Counted from the stretch's first letter, positions 17,926 through 27,981 are shown. The stretch: 64,000 nt of DNA from Pedobacter segetis (GCF_016623585.1 NZ_JAEHFY010000004.1:62001-126000), one strand, 5' to 3'. Notes: generated by a model from the letters alone, not told the origin. A program made the numbers and translations.

Positions 17926-19526
17926 TGAACAAATATCTACTATTAGCCATCATCATCTTGGGTGGCTTTACAACTTTAAAGGCGCAAACACCAAATATTT
18001 ACCAGCCTTTTTCTTATGATTTTTATCAGAAATTTAACAAGCAGGTTTATGATAAAGATACCCGTTTCCATAGTGCCATGAAGCCCTATTTTCAAGATGA
18101 TTCCTTATTAAAATTAGCGGTAGATTCTTTTTATGATTATGGTTCTGATACTTTAAAAAGAAGTTGGGTGCATAGAAAGTTATTAAACGAACATTTAATA
18201 GCGATAAATAAAAGTGATTATACTTTTTATGGTGATTTTTTGCCCGATTTTATAGCAGGCTATGATAAAGACAGAGGTTCTATCTGGACAAATACCAGGG
18301 GTTATCAATTTGGCGGTACAATAGGTTCTAAATTTTCTTTTTACACCAGTGGATATGAAAATCAAGCTAAATTCCCTCAATACATCCAAAATTTTGTTAA
18401 CGCTAACGGTATCATCCCTAGTGAGGTTAACGATAAATTTGGCCCTAGCAGAAACATAAAAGATTGGTCTTATGCTACGGCTTTGTTGTCTTATACGCCG
18501 GTCAAATATATCAACATTACTTTAGGGCAAGATAAAAATTTCATTGGTGATGGTTATCGTTCTGTGCTTTTGTCTGATGTGGCATCAAACTATCCTTTCT
18601 TTAAGTTAACCGGCACATTAGGAAATGTAAAGTACATGAGTATGTGGGCGCAGTTTCAAGATTTAAAAGCACCAGAGCTATCTTATGATAATGGTTTTAG
18701 AAAAAAATGGGGCGTTTTCCATTATTTAGATTGGAACGTGAACAATAGGTTAAGCTTGGGTTTCTTTGATTCTGTAATTTGGCAAGATGCAGATAGTACC
18801 GGTAAAAGAGGCTTTGATTTAAGTTATGCAAACCCTTTTATCTTTTTAAGACCAATTGAAGGGCAAAACGGTTCGCCTGATAACGCATTGATCGGCTTTA
18901 ATGGAAAGTATGAATTATTGAGAAATCTAGCGGTATATGGGCAGATCGCCATTGATGAGTTTACTTCAAAGGAAGTATTTGCGGGAAATGGATATTGGGC
19001 AAACAAATTTGCCTATCAAATAGGTATAAAAGGTTTTGATGCTTTTAAATTAAAAAACCTCAACTATTTGTTAGAATACAATACAGCCAGGCCTTACACT
19101 TATTCAGAAAGAACCTCGTTGCTAAATTATGGGCATTATAACCAGCCCTTGGCAAATATATTTGGTGCAAATTACAGGGAGTTTGTAACCATCTGGAACT
19201 ATTCTTACAAAAGGTTTAATCTTATGGGTAAGCTAGATTTAGCTAAATATGGTTTAGATGGCCCAGGCGATAATTACGGAGGAGATATCTTTAAATCTTA
19301 CGATACAAGGAATTATAGTTACGGTAATTTTACCACACAAGGCATTGCAACAAATTTAACTTATCTAGAAGGTAGGGTTGCCTATCTGATTAATCCAAAT
19401 TATAATCTGAGATTAGAGTTGGGAGGCATCATCCGATCAGAAACAAATAGTTTATCGCAAAACAAAACTGGGATCATTACTTTTGGCTTACGGAGTACCT
19501 TTAGGAATTTATACAATGATTTCTAA
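17925..19526 (+). CDS. Outer-membrane protein, capsule-assembly Wzi / gliding RemB family
   Basis: This 533-residue protein has a signal peptide (MNKYLLLAIIILGGFTTLKAQ). The rest is dominated by alternating aromatic/polar strands and ends in an aromatic strand (FGLRSTFRNLYNDF), as expected for an outer-membrane barrel of the Wzi type. In Flavobacterium the related protein RemB is linked to gliding; elsewhere Wzi helps attach capsule to the cell. The polysaccharide genes on both sides favour the glycan-attachment role, but gliding cannot be excluded. It is translationally linked to the dehydratase before it and overlaps the glycosyltransferase after it by 11 bases. Confidence 0.8.
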   Translation: MNKYLLLAIIILGGFTTLKAQTPNIYQPFSYDFYQKFNKQVYDKDTRFHSAMKPYFQDDSLLKLAVDSFYDYGSDTLKRSWVHRKLLNEHLIAINKSDYTFYGDFLPDFIAGYDKDRGSIWTNTRGYQFGGTIGSKFSFYTSGYENQAKFPQYIQNFVNANGIIPSEVNDKFGPSRNIKDWSYATALLSYTPVKYINITLGQDKNFIGDGYRSVLLSDVASNYPFFKLTGTLGNVKYMSMWAQFQDLKAPELSYDNGFRKKWGVFHYLDWNVNNRLSLGFFDSVIWQDADSTGKRGFDLSYANPFIFLRPIEGQNGSPDNALIGFNGKYELLRNLAVYGQIAIDEFTSKEVFAGNGYWANKFAYQIGIKGFDAFKLKNLNYLLEYNTARPYTYSERTSLLNYGHYNQPLANIFGANYREFVTIWNYSYKRFNLMGKLDLAKYGLDGPGDNYGGDIFKSYDTRNYSYGNFTTQGIATNLTYLEGRVAYLINPNYNLRLELGGIIRSETNSLSQNKTGIITFGLRSTFRNLYNDF

Positions 19527-20784
19527 GAAAAAAGACATAATAATAATAGCCCACGATTTAATAACCAACAGAACTTTTAGTGCCAGGTACCATTTTTTCA
19601 TAAAATCCATTTGTAACTCTAAATCTTATCATATTAATGGTATAGATCTCGGTTTCCCTTATCAAACCAACCCCATAAACAGTGTTAATAAACTAGATGG
19701 GCCTATTCTTTTTAAAGAATCTATCATTACGTTAAATCTTGATTATCTAAACCCTATCCAGAAACTCCTCATCTGGATAGATAAAAATAAAATTCCTTAT
19801 TTTTTCAAGAAAATTGTCTTGGCATTACATATTATAATCTATAAATCTGATCAATGGCTTGCAAAAACAAAAGAGTTTAATAAGTTGGGTTTACAACCCC
19901 AAATTATCATTTCTGGTGGTTCGGGTGGTATAATTAAAACCTGTTTTAAAATGGCTAATAAATACAATTCTAAATTAATATTAGATTATCGTGATCCTTG
20001 GAATTACGGTTATCATTTATTAGAGACCAATAATTTGGTTTACAGGTTCAAAAAGTATTTTACTATAAAAAATGAGAACAAATACTTGGATAAAGCCGAT
20101 CAAATAATTACTGTTTCAGAGTCGTTAAAAAGTTTTTTCCCGTTAAAATACCAATCAAAGATTACGGTAATAGAAAACGGCAGTAACTACGAGGAAGCAG
20201 AAGTTTTAAATCTAATAAATAGAAGCCCAACAACCTTTAATATAGTTTATTTGGGTACTATTTATAATGATCAATTACATGATGAAACGTTTTTTGAATC
20301 GGTAAAGAATTTCATAGCCTTAAATGATCTTAAACACGATAGTTTACGATTAAATTTTTTAGGAGCCTATAAAAACCCCCTTTTGCCTAAACTGCTAAAT
20401 AAACATGGTTTATCATCTTGCTCAAAAATAACAGACCGGCTTTCAAATGAGGATCTTTTACCTTTCTTATTAAACGCCTCTATGTTTCTTCATCTTAAAT
20501 ATGGGCAAAGAACACAAATAATCACTTCTAAAAATGCAGATTATTTGATGTTTCGGAAACCGATTTTATTACCTGTATCGGATAATGGTGATATTGCAGA
20601 AAGTATGGTAAAATATAAATCTGGATATGTTTGTAATGGAGTAAAAGAAACCCTGACTGCTTTAAACAAAGAATATGATAAATTCTTGAAAAGAGAAAAT
20701 ATCATGTTTGAGGATAGAAATATGACCAGTATCTCTAGAACAGAAATTTCTAAGAAGTTGATAGAGGTATTGGAAAAATTATGA
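19516..20784 (+). CDS. Glycosyltransferase, GT4-like fold
   Basis: I start the gene at the ATG at 19516 (MISKKKDIIIIAHD), which overlaps the preceding stop by 11 bases; a longer frame from 19483 lies wholly inside the upstream gene. The 422 residues show a two-Rossmann GT-B layout. The N-terminal domain has IISGGSGG and LDYRDPWNYG motifs, the linker ITVSESLKSFFP is typical of GT4 enzymes, and the C-terminal half begins at NIVYLGTIYND. The donor and acceptor are unknown. It is the last gene of the polysaccharide block and is more AT-rich than its neighbours, which suggests more recent acquisition. Confidence 0.82.
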   Translation: MISKKKDIIIIAHDLITNRTFSARYHFFIKSICNSKSYHINGIDLGFPYQTNPINSVNKLDGPILFKESIITLNLDYLNPIQKLLIWIDKNKIPYFFKKIVLALHIIIYKSDQWLAKTKEFNKLGLQPQIIISGGSGGIIKTCFKMANKYNSKLILDYRDPWNYGYHLLETNNLVYRFKKYFTIKNENKYLDKADQIITVSESLKSFFPLKYQSKITVIENGSNYEEAEVLNLINRSPTTFNIVYLGTIYNDQLHDETFFESVKNFIALNDLKHDSLRLNFLGAYKNPLLPKLLNKHGLSSCSKITDRLSNEDLLPFLLNASMFLHLKYGQRTQIITSKNADYLMFRKPILLPVSDNGDIAESMVKYKSGYVCNGVKETLTALNKEYDKFLKRENIMFEDRNMTSISRTEISKKLIEVLEKL

Positions 20785-20888
20785 TGATTAGCCTTTCTTC
20801 GGATAAACCATTTGTGAATTTCAAAGTCATAATCTCTTAAATTAATTAAACCTTTTTCTTATTGATAATTACCTTACTATAGCCTAAA

Positions 20889-23369
20889 ATGAAATTAATA
20901 CGATTGACCTGTACTGCATTATTTTTATTGTTTTCAAGGTTCGTCTTTGCCCAAAATGCTACCATTAGTGGGAAAGTAGAAGATACATCCAATCATTCTG
21001 CATTAAGCTACGTAAGCATTGGCTTGTACAAAAGTGCAGATTCATCTTTGGTTACCGGAACTTTGAGCAAAGACGATGGCAGTTTTTCCATTGCAAAACA
21101 ATTACCGGGAACCTACTATCTCAAAATCCAGTTTATGGGATATAACACATCAATTACTCCCCAGTTTAGCATCAATAAAAACGAGAATAAACAAATGGGT
21201 TTAATAGGCGTAAAGCCAACCTCCACTTTTCTTAAAGAAATAGCTGTGACAGGCAAAAGAGCAGGTAATCTTAATAAAATAGATAAACAAACTTATCGGG
21301 CAGATCAGTTTGAAGCTGCAAAGGGCGGTTCGGCAGTAGATGTTTTAAAAAACCTGCCTTCAGTAGCTGTGAGCGGACAAGGTGAGATAAGTGTGCGTGG
21401 TGCAACGGGTTTTCAGGTAATGATTAATGGCAAGCCCGTATTATCCGATGCACAAACAATCTTAAGTCAGTTGCCTGCCAACTCATTAGAAAATGTAGAA
21501 TTAATTACGGCACCTTCTGCAAAGTATGATGCAGATGGAAAAGCGGGAATCATCAATATCATTACCAAAAAAGGAGCAAATGATGGGATAACTTTTACTG
21601 CAAATGCGCAAGGTGGTTTACCCAGCACCACAGATTACAATAATCTGAAACAACCGCAACGGTTTGGAGGAGATGCCACACTTAATTTCAGAAAAAATAA
21701 ATGGGATATTTCTGTCGGGGGAAACTATACCAGAAACGACACCGAAGGATTTAGGGAAGGTGATGTTTTTGTAAAAAACAGGACCGAAAACACCATTACA
21801 CGCTTACCATCCGAAGGAGAGAGAAGCTTTAACCGTTACAATTACGCCGGCAGGGCAAATATCGGTTATAACATAGATGGTAATAATACCCTTTCTTTGG
21901 GTTTTTTTGCCGGTAAGAAGTTCCAAGATCGTTTGGCCGCATTGGATTATCATAATACCACTTCAGACCTAACAACTAATGCCTTGTTAAAAAGCAATCC
22001 ATACTACAATAATAACTTAGAGACCAAAGAAGGTAATTTTACTTTAGGAAATTTAGACTATAGCCATTCTTTTAAGGATAAATCTACTTTATCAACCTCG
22101 TTTTTATACGAGAAAGATAACCTCTACGGAAATGATAGAAACCTGAATTTAAAAAGCGATGCGCCAAACGCAGCCCTTATCCAGTTGGTTTATAACCCTT
22201 ATACCAAACCTTTAGAAGGTTACAGATTTAAGATAGATCATGCCATTGCTTTAGGAAAAGGCAAACTAGAAAGCGGCTACCAATTTAGGTACGATACCCA
22301 AGAAGGTAATTATGGCTATGAAATTGATCCTGTACCTGCTACGCCAGACTATGACCGTTTTATCGGTTCGGCAAAATCTAAAAACATTATCAATGCTTTT
22401 TATAGCCAATACTCGGGGAAAGCTTCTAAATTGGAATATGTTGGCGGTTTACGTTACGAATATTCGAAAAGAACGGTAGATCTGGTAAAGAATACATCGG
22501 TGCAGCCATCGCATCAATTAAATCTTTCAAACCTCTTTCCTTCGGCCAATATTTTATACAGCTTTAGCGATTTTTGGAAACTGAAAGCAGGTTATAGCAA
22601 ACGGATACAACGCACCAGTAATAATGAGTTGAACCCTATTGCAGAAAGGGAGCACTCTGAAAGTTTAGAACAAGGAGACCCTGATGTATTGCCAGAGTTT
22701 GTTAATTTAACCGAGCTTGGCTTGATCAAGAACTTTAACAAAGGTTCTGTATTTGCAACAGCTTATTATCAACAGGTTAAAAACCCTATCCAAAGGGTAA
22801 ACAGTATTTATGCCGATTCTATTTTAAACCGTTTGTTTACCAATGCTGGCAAGGCCCGTTCTTTGGGTTTAGAAATAGGGACAAACTATCAGGTTAACAA
22901 ATGGTGGAATTTTTACGTTGGAGGGAACGTTTACAATTACAGGATAAAGGGAGATTTAACCATCCTTGGAACAACAACGCCCATTTATAACCAAACATGG
23001 GTATATTCTGTTAACGCCAATACTAACTTTCAATTGGCAAAAGCTTGGAGTTTACAAGCCAATGTAAATTATCTTTCAAACCGGCCAACGGCACAAGGTG
23101 AAGATTCTAGGTTTTTATCGCCAAATATGTCTTTAAAGAAAAGCTTTTTGGATGGTAGGTTTGCTGCTACATTTCAATGGCAGAATATTGATCTTGGGAT
23201 GAAAGAAAGTAACCGACAAAGGATTACAACAAGCGGCGCAGATTTTTATACCACCACCAACTACATCTATGAACCAGATGTGCTGATTATTAATCTTAGC
23301 TTTAACCTCGATAAATTGAAAACGAAGGATAAGTTACCAAAAACAGAATTTGGGGATAAAGAGTTTTAG
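20889..23369 (+). CDS. TonB-dependent receptor-like outer-membrane beta-barrel protein with carboxypeptidase-like domain
   Basis: The 826-residue protein has a signal peptide (to about 22), a carboxypeptidase-regulatory-like beta-sandwich (about 25-110, ATISGKVEDTSNHSALSYVS) and a plug-like domain (about 130-230, VDVLKNLPSVAVSGQGEISVRG). A barrel of the OMP_b-brl_3 family fills the rest. No SusD follows it. It ends in a charged tail (KDKLPKTEFGDKEF) and lacks a terminal aromatic strand. A degenerate copy of its last 80 or so codons lies 5 kb away at 28331-28554, on the other side of the sigma factor operon, so the locus has been duplicated and has decayed. Confidence 0.88.
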   Translation: MKLIRLTCTALFLLFSRFVFAQNATISGKVEDTSNHSALSYVSIGLYKSADSSLVTGTLSKDDGSFSIAKQLPGTYYLKIQFMGYNTSITPQFSINKNENKQMGLIGVKPTSTFLKEIAVTGKRAGNLNKIDKQTYRADQFEAAKGGSAVDVLKNLPSVAVSGQGEISVRGATGFQVMINGKPVLSDAQTILSQLPANSLENVELITAPSAKYDADGKAGIINIITKKGANDGITFTANAQGGLPSTTDYNNLKQPQRFGGDATLNFRKNKWDISVGGNYTRNDTEGFREGDVFVKNRTENTITRLPSEGERSFNRYNYAGRANIGYNIDGNNTLSLGFFAGKKFQDRLAALDYHNTTSDLTTNALLKSNPYYNNNLETKEGNFTLGNLDYSHSFKDKSTLSTSFLYEKDNLYGNDRNLNLKSDAPNAALIQLVYNPYTKPLEGYRFKIDHAIALGKGKLESGYQFRYDTQEGNYGYEIDPVPATPDYDRFIGSAKSKNIINAFYSQYSGKASKLEYVGGLRYEYSKRTVDLVKNTSVQPSHQLNLSNLFPSANILYSFSDFWKLKAGYSKRIQRTSNNELNPIAEREHSESLEQGDPDVLPEFVNLTELGLIKNFNKGSVFATAYYQQVKNPIQRVNSIYADSILNRLFTNAGKARSLGLEIGTNYQVNKWWNFYVGGNVYNYRIKGDLTILGTTTPIYNQTWVYSVNANTNFQLAKAWSLQANVNYLSNRPTAQGEDSRFLSPNMSLKKSFLDGRFAATFQWQNIDLGMKESNRQRITTSGADFYTTTNYIYEPDVLIINLSFNLDKLKTKDKLPKTEFGDKEF

Positions 23370-24261
23370 ACGGCTTCTTTTACTATTATCAATAATGACA
23401 GCATAGAATTAAAACGTTTTTTTACGGTAGATAACACCCTATCGAAATATTTGAGGGATTGAAATAAACAAAAGGGTTAATTCTTATCACTATAGCTAGG
23501 CATTAGATAATGGCTACGCTGATAAATTTGCAAGAAATTTAGGAGCTCATAAACCAAATGGTATTCATAAAGGCGGAAAATATAGGGTTTAAGAGGAGGG
23601 ATCCTATCTCGGCAATTATGTACTCGCTTAGCTAGATAAAACTAGACAAGCGCCTGGCTGTGTTTAGTTAGGGTGCCTTTTTTGTCTCTTTTTCAAAATT
23701 ACAGGCATTAAAATAGAAATTAAAACCGCAGCTCTAAGTAGTTTTGATATGTTAAGGGTGTTAATGGACGAAAGTAAAAAAGTGGGTAGGAAGGAATCAA
23801 AAAGAAAATATTTACGATTTGCCAGCATCAGGTAACTGGAATTATATTACTCCGCAAATAAAGCCAACCCCGGGTTGGTTGGTCAACAAAAATCTAGCTT
23901 CAGGTTTGCCAAATATACTTCCGCTTTGCGGTTTAAATAAAAATCTTAAAGAAAAAGGCACATTACAAAAAACATCTTGATAAAGTTGCTCAAATAATTA
24001 TTGAGTTAACCTTTTACCTCCTATCCCTTTCCTCTTTAAACGAGCTAAATATTGAAAATCAATACTTTATAAGAAATTTCATATTGGATTTTGTGCGATA
24101 AGCTAACCCTAAAGTAATATAAGTTTACCTTTTTTAATGTCCTAATGAGTATATAAAAAACACGGCAGAAACTGATAACCAATAATACTGAAATAAAAAA
24201 ATAAATTTAGAGCAGGCAACCTCCTATCTTTAATAAGCGTAATTGCAATAAACCTTAAACA
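23370..24261 (+). pseudogene. 892-bp gene-poor stretch holding decayed coding fragments
   Basis: No intact gene is seen. Two stretches look like old coding sequence on the plus strand. Positions about 23500-23592 can be read as a peptide with ADKFARNLGAHKPNG and then a stop. Positions about 23740-23980 read as a peptide with DMLRVLMDESKKVGRK, which after a change of frame near 23795-23804 continues through NIYDLPASGNWNYITPQ to a stop at 23980. I do not recognise the family. The change of frame and the isolated fragments point to decay. Confidence 0.4.
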
Positions 24262-24810
24262 TTGGAACAAAAAGAAACGCTGCAAATTATTGAAGGCTGT
24301 AGAAAAAAGCAGAGAAAGGCTCAAAAAGAGCTTTATAAGCTTTACTACGGTTATTCTATGAAAATCTGTTTGCGCTATTCTAATGATAAGGAAGAGGCTT
24401 TGGAGTTGGTTAACGATGGGTTTATGAAAGTGTTCACCAAGTTGCACCTTTATGATGATAAACAGCCTTTTAAAAGCTGGTTAAGTACGCTGATGATACA
24501 TACAGCGATTGATCATTACCGAAGAAAAATAAAATTACAGCGTATGGAAGATATTGAAAATGCAAGTGATTTGCATGATAAAGATCACATTCTATCAAAT
24601 TTGAACTATCAGGATTTGGTAAAACTAGTACAAAAACTATCCGCAGCTTATAGAACGGTTTTCAACCTTTTTGTAATCGATGGCTTTTCGCACCAAGAGA
24701 TAGCAGATAAGCTTTCCATATCTGAAGGGACCTCAAAGTCTAACTTATTTAAGGCCCGTCTGCAGTTGAGAGAAATGATTTTAGAAATGGAACTTTTGAA
24801 TTATCAATAA
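24262..24810 (+). CDS. ECF-type RNA polymerase sigma factor
   Basis: The 182-residue protein has sigma region 2 (about 12-80, with ALELVNDGFMKVF and PFKSWLSTLMIHTAIDHYRR) and region 4 (about 115-170, with GFSHQEIADKLSISEGTSKSNLFKAR as the helix-turn-helix). The only suitable start is TTG at 24262; the next in-frame ATG would remove part of region 2. It is followed one base later by a membrane protein that may act as its regulator. It probably controls the downstream YceI-DUF5777-Rieske genes, and possibly itself. The TTG start may keep expression low. Confidence 0.93.
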   Translation: MEQKETLQIIEGCRKKQRKAQKELYKLYYGYSMKICLRYSNDKEEALELVNDGFMKVFTKLHLYDDKQPFKSWLSTLMIHTAIDHYRRKIKLQRMEDIENASDLHDKDHILSNLNYQDLVKLVQKLSAAYRTVFNLFVIDGFSHQEIADKLSISEGTSKSNLFKARLQLREMILEMELLNYQ

Positions 24811-24811
24811 G

Positions 24812-26044
24812 ATGAGTTTGAATTTTGAAAATAATGAGCTAGACCGGCTTTTTAAAAGCAAGGCAAAAAACGAAGGTGGAGAGCCTGAGTTTGAAGAGGC
24901 TGCTTGGGCAGATATGGAGCGTAGGTTGGATAAACGCAAACGTAAAATTGCATTTTATTATCTAAGTGCTGCTGCTTTGGTTTTTGTTGTTTTAGGGGCG
25001 GGTTGGTTTTTTGCCCAAAATATGGGGGCTTCCTCATCAACAGAAAAAATCTACGCCGTTAAAAAACTGGGTCCTAATCATAACATTAAAAACGATGCTA
25101 TTGAAAACAAAAAGATACCGTCTTCTGAACAAAAAGAAAGCTTGGCAAATGAAAATTTTAATGAAACCGTTAAAGCGATAGGCACAAAGAAATCTTTTGC
25201 TAGAACTAACTTTTTAAGTAGTGATAATAAAAGAAAAGAAGATCAGAATTTGGCTTCCGCCGATGAAAAAGAAAAAATTTTCAATCCTGATTTGCTAGTT
25301 CCAGAAAATTTGGATACCGTTTTACCATCAAGAAATAGAAATGAAACCATTGCTGAAAGCATTATAAACCAGCAAGATATTATTATCAAACCTGTTCTTA
25401 AACAAGAAATAGCATTAGCTGCAAATTCAAAAGGACTTTTTAAAAAATCACAACCAATAATTTGGAGTTTGGGTTTAAGCGCAGGGCCAGAATTTAACAC
25501 CGCGGGTAATTTCCAAAACTCCGTTGGTACTTTAAACACAGGCATTAATTTTTCTGGAAGGTTAGACAAGTTAAGTTTATCCATCGGGGCTAATTATGGC
25601 ATTAAAAACTATTCGGCTTCTACTTCGCAATACCACAACATTAAGCCTCAAATTGCGCCTTTGGTTAAAAATATCAATGCTTCATGCAATATTCTAGAAG
25701 TACCCTTAACCCTATCATATCAATTATCTAAGGGTAAAAAATCTTCTTTCGATTTGAACGCAGGTATATCTAGCTATTTTATGCTGAAAGAAAAATATGT
25801 TTACCAATATACACAAGCCTCTGGCTATCCCGAACGTACCATTAATATCAATAATCAAAACCAGCATTATTTTAAAGTCTTACAACTTTCCGGGACTTAT
25901 TATCTGCCTCTTAAAAACACAATGTCTGTTATCGGGATTGAACCTTACGCCAAAATCCCTTTAGCCGGCGTAGGGGTAGGCGCCGTAGAACTCAAGTCTT
26001 ATGGTATTAATCTAAATTTTAATTATGCGTTTAAAAAAAAATAG
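24812..26044 (+). CDS. Single-pass membrane protein with outer-membrane-barrel-like C-terminal domain; candidate anti-sigma regulator
   Basis: The 410 residues split into a charged cytoplasmic N terminus (1-45, with EEAAWADMERRLDKRKRK), one membrane helix (about 46-67), a long polar low-complexity linker (about 75-200) and a C-terminal domain (about 210-410). The C-terminal domain has alternating strands like PorT-family outer-membrane barrels (LSLSIGANYGIKNYS, GINLNFNYAFKKK). The gene begins one base after the sigma factor stop, the usual place of an anti-sigma factor. I infer that the N terminus may bind the sigma factor. An inner-membrane helix joined to a barrel-like domain is topologically odd. 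Confidence 0.75.
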   Translation: MSLNFENNELDRLFKSKAKNEGGEPEFEEAAWADMERRLDKRKRKIAFYYLSAAALVFVVLGAGWFFAQNMGASSSTEKIYAVKKLGPNHNIKNDAIENKKIPSSEQKESLANENFNETVKAIGTKKSFARTNFLSSDNKRKEDQNLASADEKEKIFNPDLLVPENLDTVLPSRNRNETIAESIINQQDIIIKPVLKQEIALAANSKGLFKKSQPIIWSLGLSAGPEFNTAGNFQNSVGTLNTGINFSGRLDKLSLSIGANYGIKNYSASTSQYHNIKPQIAPLVKNINASCNILEVPLTLSYQLSKGKKSSFDLNAGISSYFMLKEKYVYQYTQASGYPERTININNQNQHYFKVLQLSGTYYLPLKNTMSVIGIEPYAKIPLAGVGVGAVELKSYGINLNFNYAFKKK

Positions 26045-26588
26045 AATAATAATGTTATTCTCAATTTTTGTATTGTTGCTTACTTTTAATAGCGGGGCAA
26101 CAGCTCAAATCCTTAAATCTTCGGGTTGCAAGATCAACTTCTTTTCAGAAACTCCCCTAGAAAATATCAGTGCCGTATCAGAGCAGGCCGTTGCACTTTT
26201 AAACTTAAAAACCAATGAGGTTGCTATTCAAATCCCGATAAAAAGCTTCCAGTTTGAGAGGTCATTGATGCAAGAGCATTTTAACGAGAACTATATGGAA
26301 AGTGATAAATATCCGCTGGCTAGCTTTAAAGGGAAAATCATCACTCCAATCAATTTAAGTAATGACGGTACTTACAATGTAGAAGTAAAAGGCATTCTAA
26401 ATGTGCACAATGTAGCCCAAGAAAGAACAATTAAAGGCAAGATCGAAATTAAGGATAACCAAGTGATTATCAACAGCAAATTTGATATTGCATGTAAAGA
26501 TCATCACATTACCATCCCCTCCATCCTTTTCAAAAAAATTGCAGAAGTAATACAGGTAAACGTTTATGCCCAATTTATTAAAAAATGA
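26025..26588 (+). CDS. YceI-family periplasmic protein
   Basis: The 187-residue protein has a signal peptide (n-region RLKKNR, then LFSIFVLLLTF, cleavage near ATAQ) and a YceI-like lipocalin fold. The features are ISAVSEQAVALLNLKTNEVAIQIPIKSF, then MQEHFNENYMESDKYPLASFKGKI, the family hallmark, and a terminal NVYAQF strand. YceI proteins bind isoprenoid-type lipids such as polyprenyl quinones. The start at 26025 overlaps the preceding gene by 20 bases; an ATG at 26052 is possible but would weaken the signal n-region. The stop overlaps the next start (ATGA). Confidence 0.88.
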   Translation: MRLKKNRIIMLFSIFVLLLTFNSGATAQILKSSGCKINFFSETPLENISAVSEQAVALLNLKTNEVAIQIPIKSFQFERSLMQEHFNENYMESDKYPLASFKGKIITPINLSNDGTYNVEVKGILNVHNVAQERTIKGKIEIKDNQVIINSKFDIACKDHHITIPSILFKKIAEVIQVNVYAQFIKK

Positions 26589-27499
26589 AAAAAACAGCGT
26601 TCATTCTATTGTTATTTAACTTTTTGGCATTGGGTTTATATGCCCAGGATATGGATTCTATCTTGAACCAGATGTCATCAAATGTTGCAAAAGAAAAGGT
26701 AGAAGCAACTTTTAAAAGCACACATTTAGTATTGTTAAACACCAATGAAACACAAAAGAAATATGATTTAGCTTTTTGGATTGCCCACAGGTTTGGGGAT
26801 ATAGGCGGAAAATTTGGCGGCTCACATACGCTCTATGGTTTAGATGCAGCGACTGATATTTTCATAGGTTTTGATTATGGGATAACCGATAAGTTGACCG
26901 TTGGATTTGGAAGGAGCAGAGCGAACGAACTATATAATTTCTTAATCAAGTACAGATTACTTGAGCAACAAAAAGAAGGTTTTCCGTTTGCCGTAACCCT
27001 TTTTTCACAAGCGGGATGGATCACAAGGGCCGAATTTAACAATAGCGAATTTTTAAAACCGGGCGATAGGCTCAGCTATAATTTACAGGCAATTATTGCT
27101 AGAAAGTTTTCTTCAAATTTTTCAGCGATGGTGTTGCCCGGCATCTTAATTCGTAAAGATAGAATTATTAACAACAACCCAGAGGCACTTTATTCTCTAG
27201 GTATAGGAGGAAGGTTGAAAATAACCAAGAGATTTTCTCTTATAGCCGATTACACTTGGGTAAACGGCCTTGGCAGAAATAAAGATTTTAATCAGGGTTA
27301 TTACAATCCTTTAGGAGTAGGGATAGAAATGGAAACTGGCGGTCACGTTTTTAGTCTCAATTTTATGAACGCTACCTCAATTATAGAGAATAATTTTATT
27401 GCAGATACCCAAAAATCGTGGAAAAATGGTGGTGTTAGGTTTGGGTTCGGTATTTCAAGAAATTTTACACTTTTTAATAAAATCAAAAAGAAAAACTAA
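26585..27499 (+). CDS. DUF5777 outer-membrane beta-barrel protein
   Basis: This 304-residue protein has a signal peptide (MKKTAFILLLFNFLALGLYAQ). It has the DUF5777 pattern: VEATFKSTHLVLLNTNETQ, AFWIAHRFGDIGG, GLDAATDIFIGFDYGITDKLTVGFGRS, and a barrel whose last strand ends near FGISRNFTLF. Genes of this family regularly sit next to YceI and Rieske proteins in Bacteroidota, as here. It overlaps yceI by four bases and is followed by the Rieske gene one base later, so the three are one transcription unit. The function is unknown; an outer-membrane partner for a periplasmic redox process is a guess from context. Confidence 0.85.
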   Translation: MKKTAFILLLFNFLALGLYAQDMDSILNQMSSNVAKEKVEATFKSTHLVLLNTNETQKKYDLAFWIAHRFGDIGGKFGGSHTLYGLDAATDIFIGFDYGITDKLTVGFGRSRANELYNFLIKYRLLEQQKEGFPFAVTLFSQAGWITRAEFNNSEFLKPGDRLSYNLQAIIARKFSSNFSAMVLPGILIRKDRIINNNPEALYSLGIGGRLKITKRFSLIADYTWVNGLGRNKDFNQGYYNPLGVGIEMETGGHVFSLNFMNATSIIENNFIADTQKSWKNGGVRFGFGISRNFTLFNKIKKKN

Positions 27500-27500
27500 T

Positions 27501-27971
27501 ATGAAACGAGAAGAATTTATTAAATCTTTAGGCCTAGGTGTCGCAATGGTTTGTACTGGAGCTTGTATGAGTGCGTGTGGAAGTAAAGGAGATACCGGGA
27601 CACCTAATCCAAACCCTAGCCCAAACCCTGGAGGCGGAGGATCAAACGGTAATACAGTAAGCGTAAGTATTTCTGGGAAATTAGCAAACGTTGGCGATCA
27701 AACCAGGGCAAATGGGGTTTTGTTTTTTAGGATTGCAACTGGGAATACACCGTCTTCATTCGTAGCTACTGAAGCTTTATGCCCTCACCAAGGTGGTAAT
27801 TTGAATTGGCTAAACAATCAAAATAAAGTTCAGTGCGATTTGCATCAATCAGAATATACATCGGCAGGAGCCGTAACGCAGGGCCCGCAAAACACCGCAG
27901 GAAGCACAAGGGCATTAAAAATTTATTCTACTGCCATAACAGGAGATACCATAACAGCAACTGTAAGTTGA
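27501..27971 (+). CDS. Rieske [2Fe-2S] lipoprotein
   Basis: The start at 27501 (MKREEFIKSLGLG) is preferred to an upstream frame inside the DUF5777 gene. The 156 residues hold a lipoprotein-type signal (cysteines at 18, 22 and 26; most likely acylation at Cys26 of SAC), a Pro/Gly-rich spacer (about 33-50) and a Rieske domain. The cluster ligands are Cys94-His96 (CPHQGG) and Cys112-His115 (CDLHQS). It likely carries electrons in the periplasm. There is no cytochrome b or oxygenase partner in the window, so the electron donor and acceptor are unknown. It closes the sigma factor operon. Confidence 0.9.
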   Translation: MKREEFIKSLGLGVAMVCTGACMSACGSKGDTGTPNPNPSPNPGGGGSNGNTVSVSISGKLANVGDQTRANGVLFFRIATGNTPSSFVATEALCPHQGGNLNWLNNQNKVQCDLHQSEYTSAGAVTQGPQNTAGSTRALKIYSTAITGDTITATVS

Positions 27972-27981
27972 TGATTCTATA

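Noticed and set aside
27399-27500. Upstream start for the Rieske protein
   Set aside because: This part lies inside the DUF5777 coding sequence in another frame; the ATG at 27501 gives a proper lipoprotein signal.
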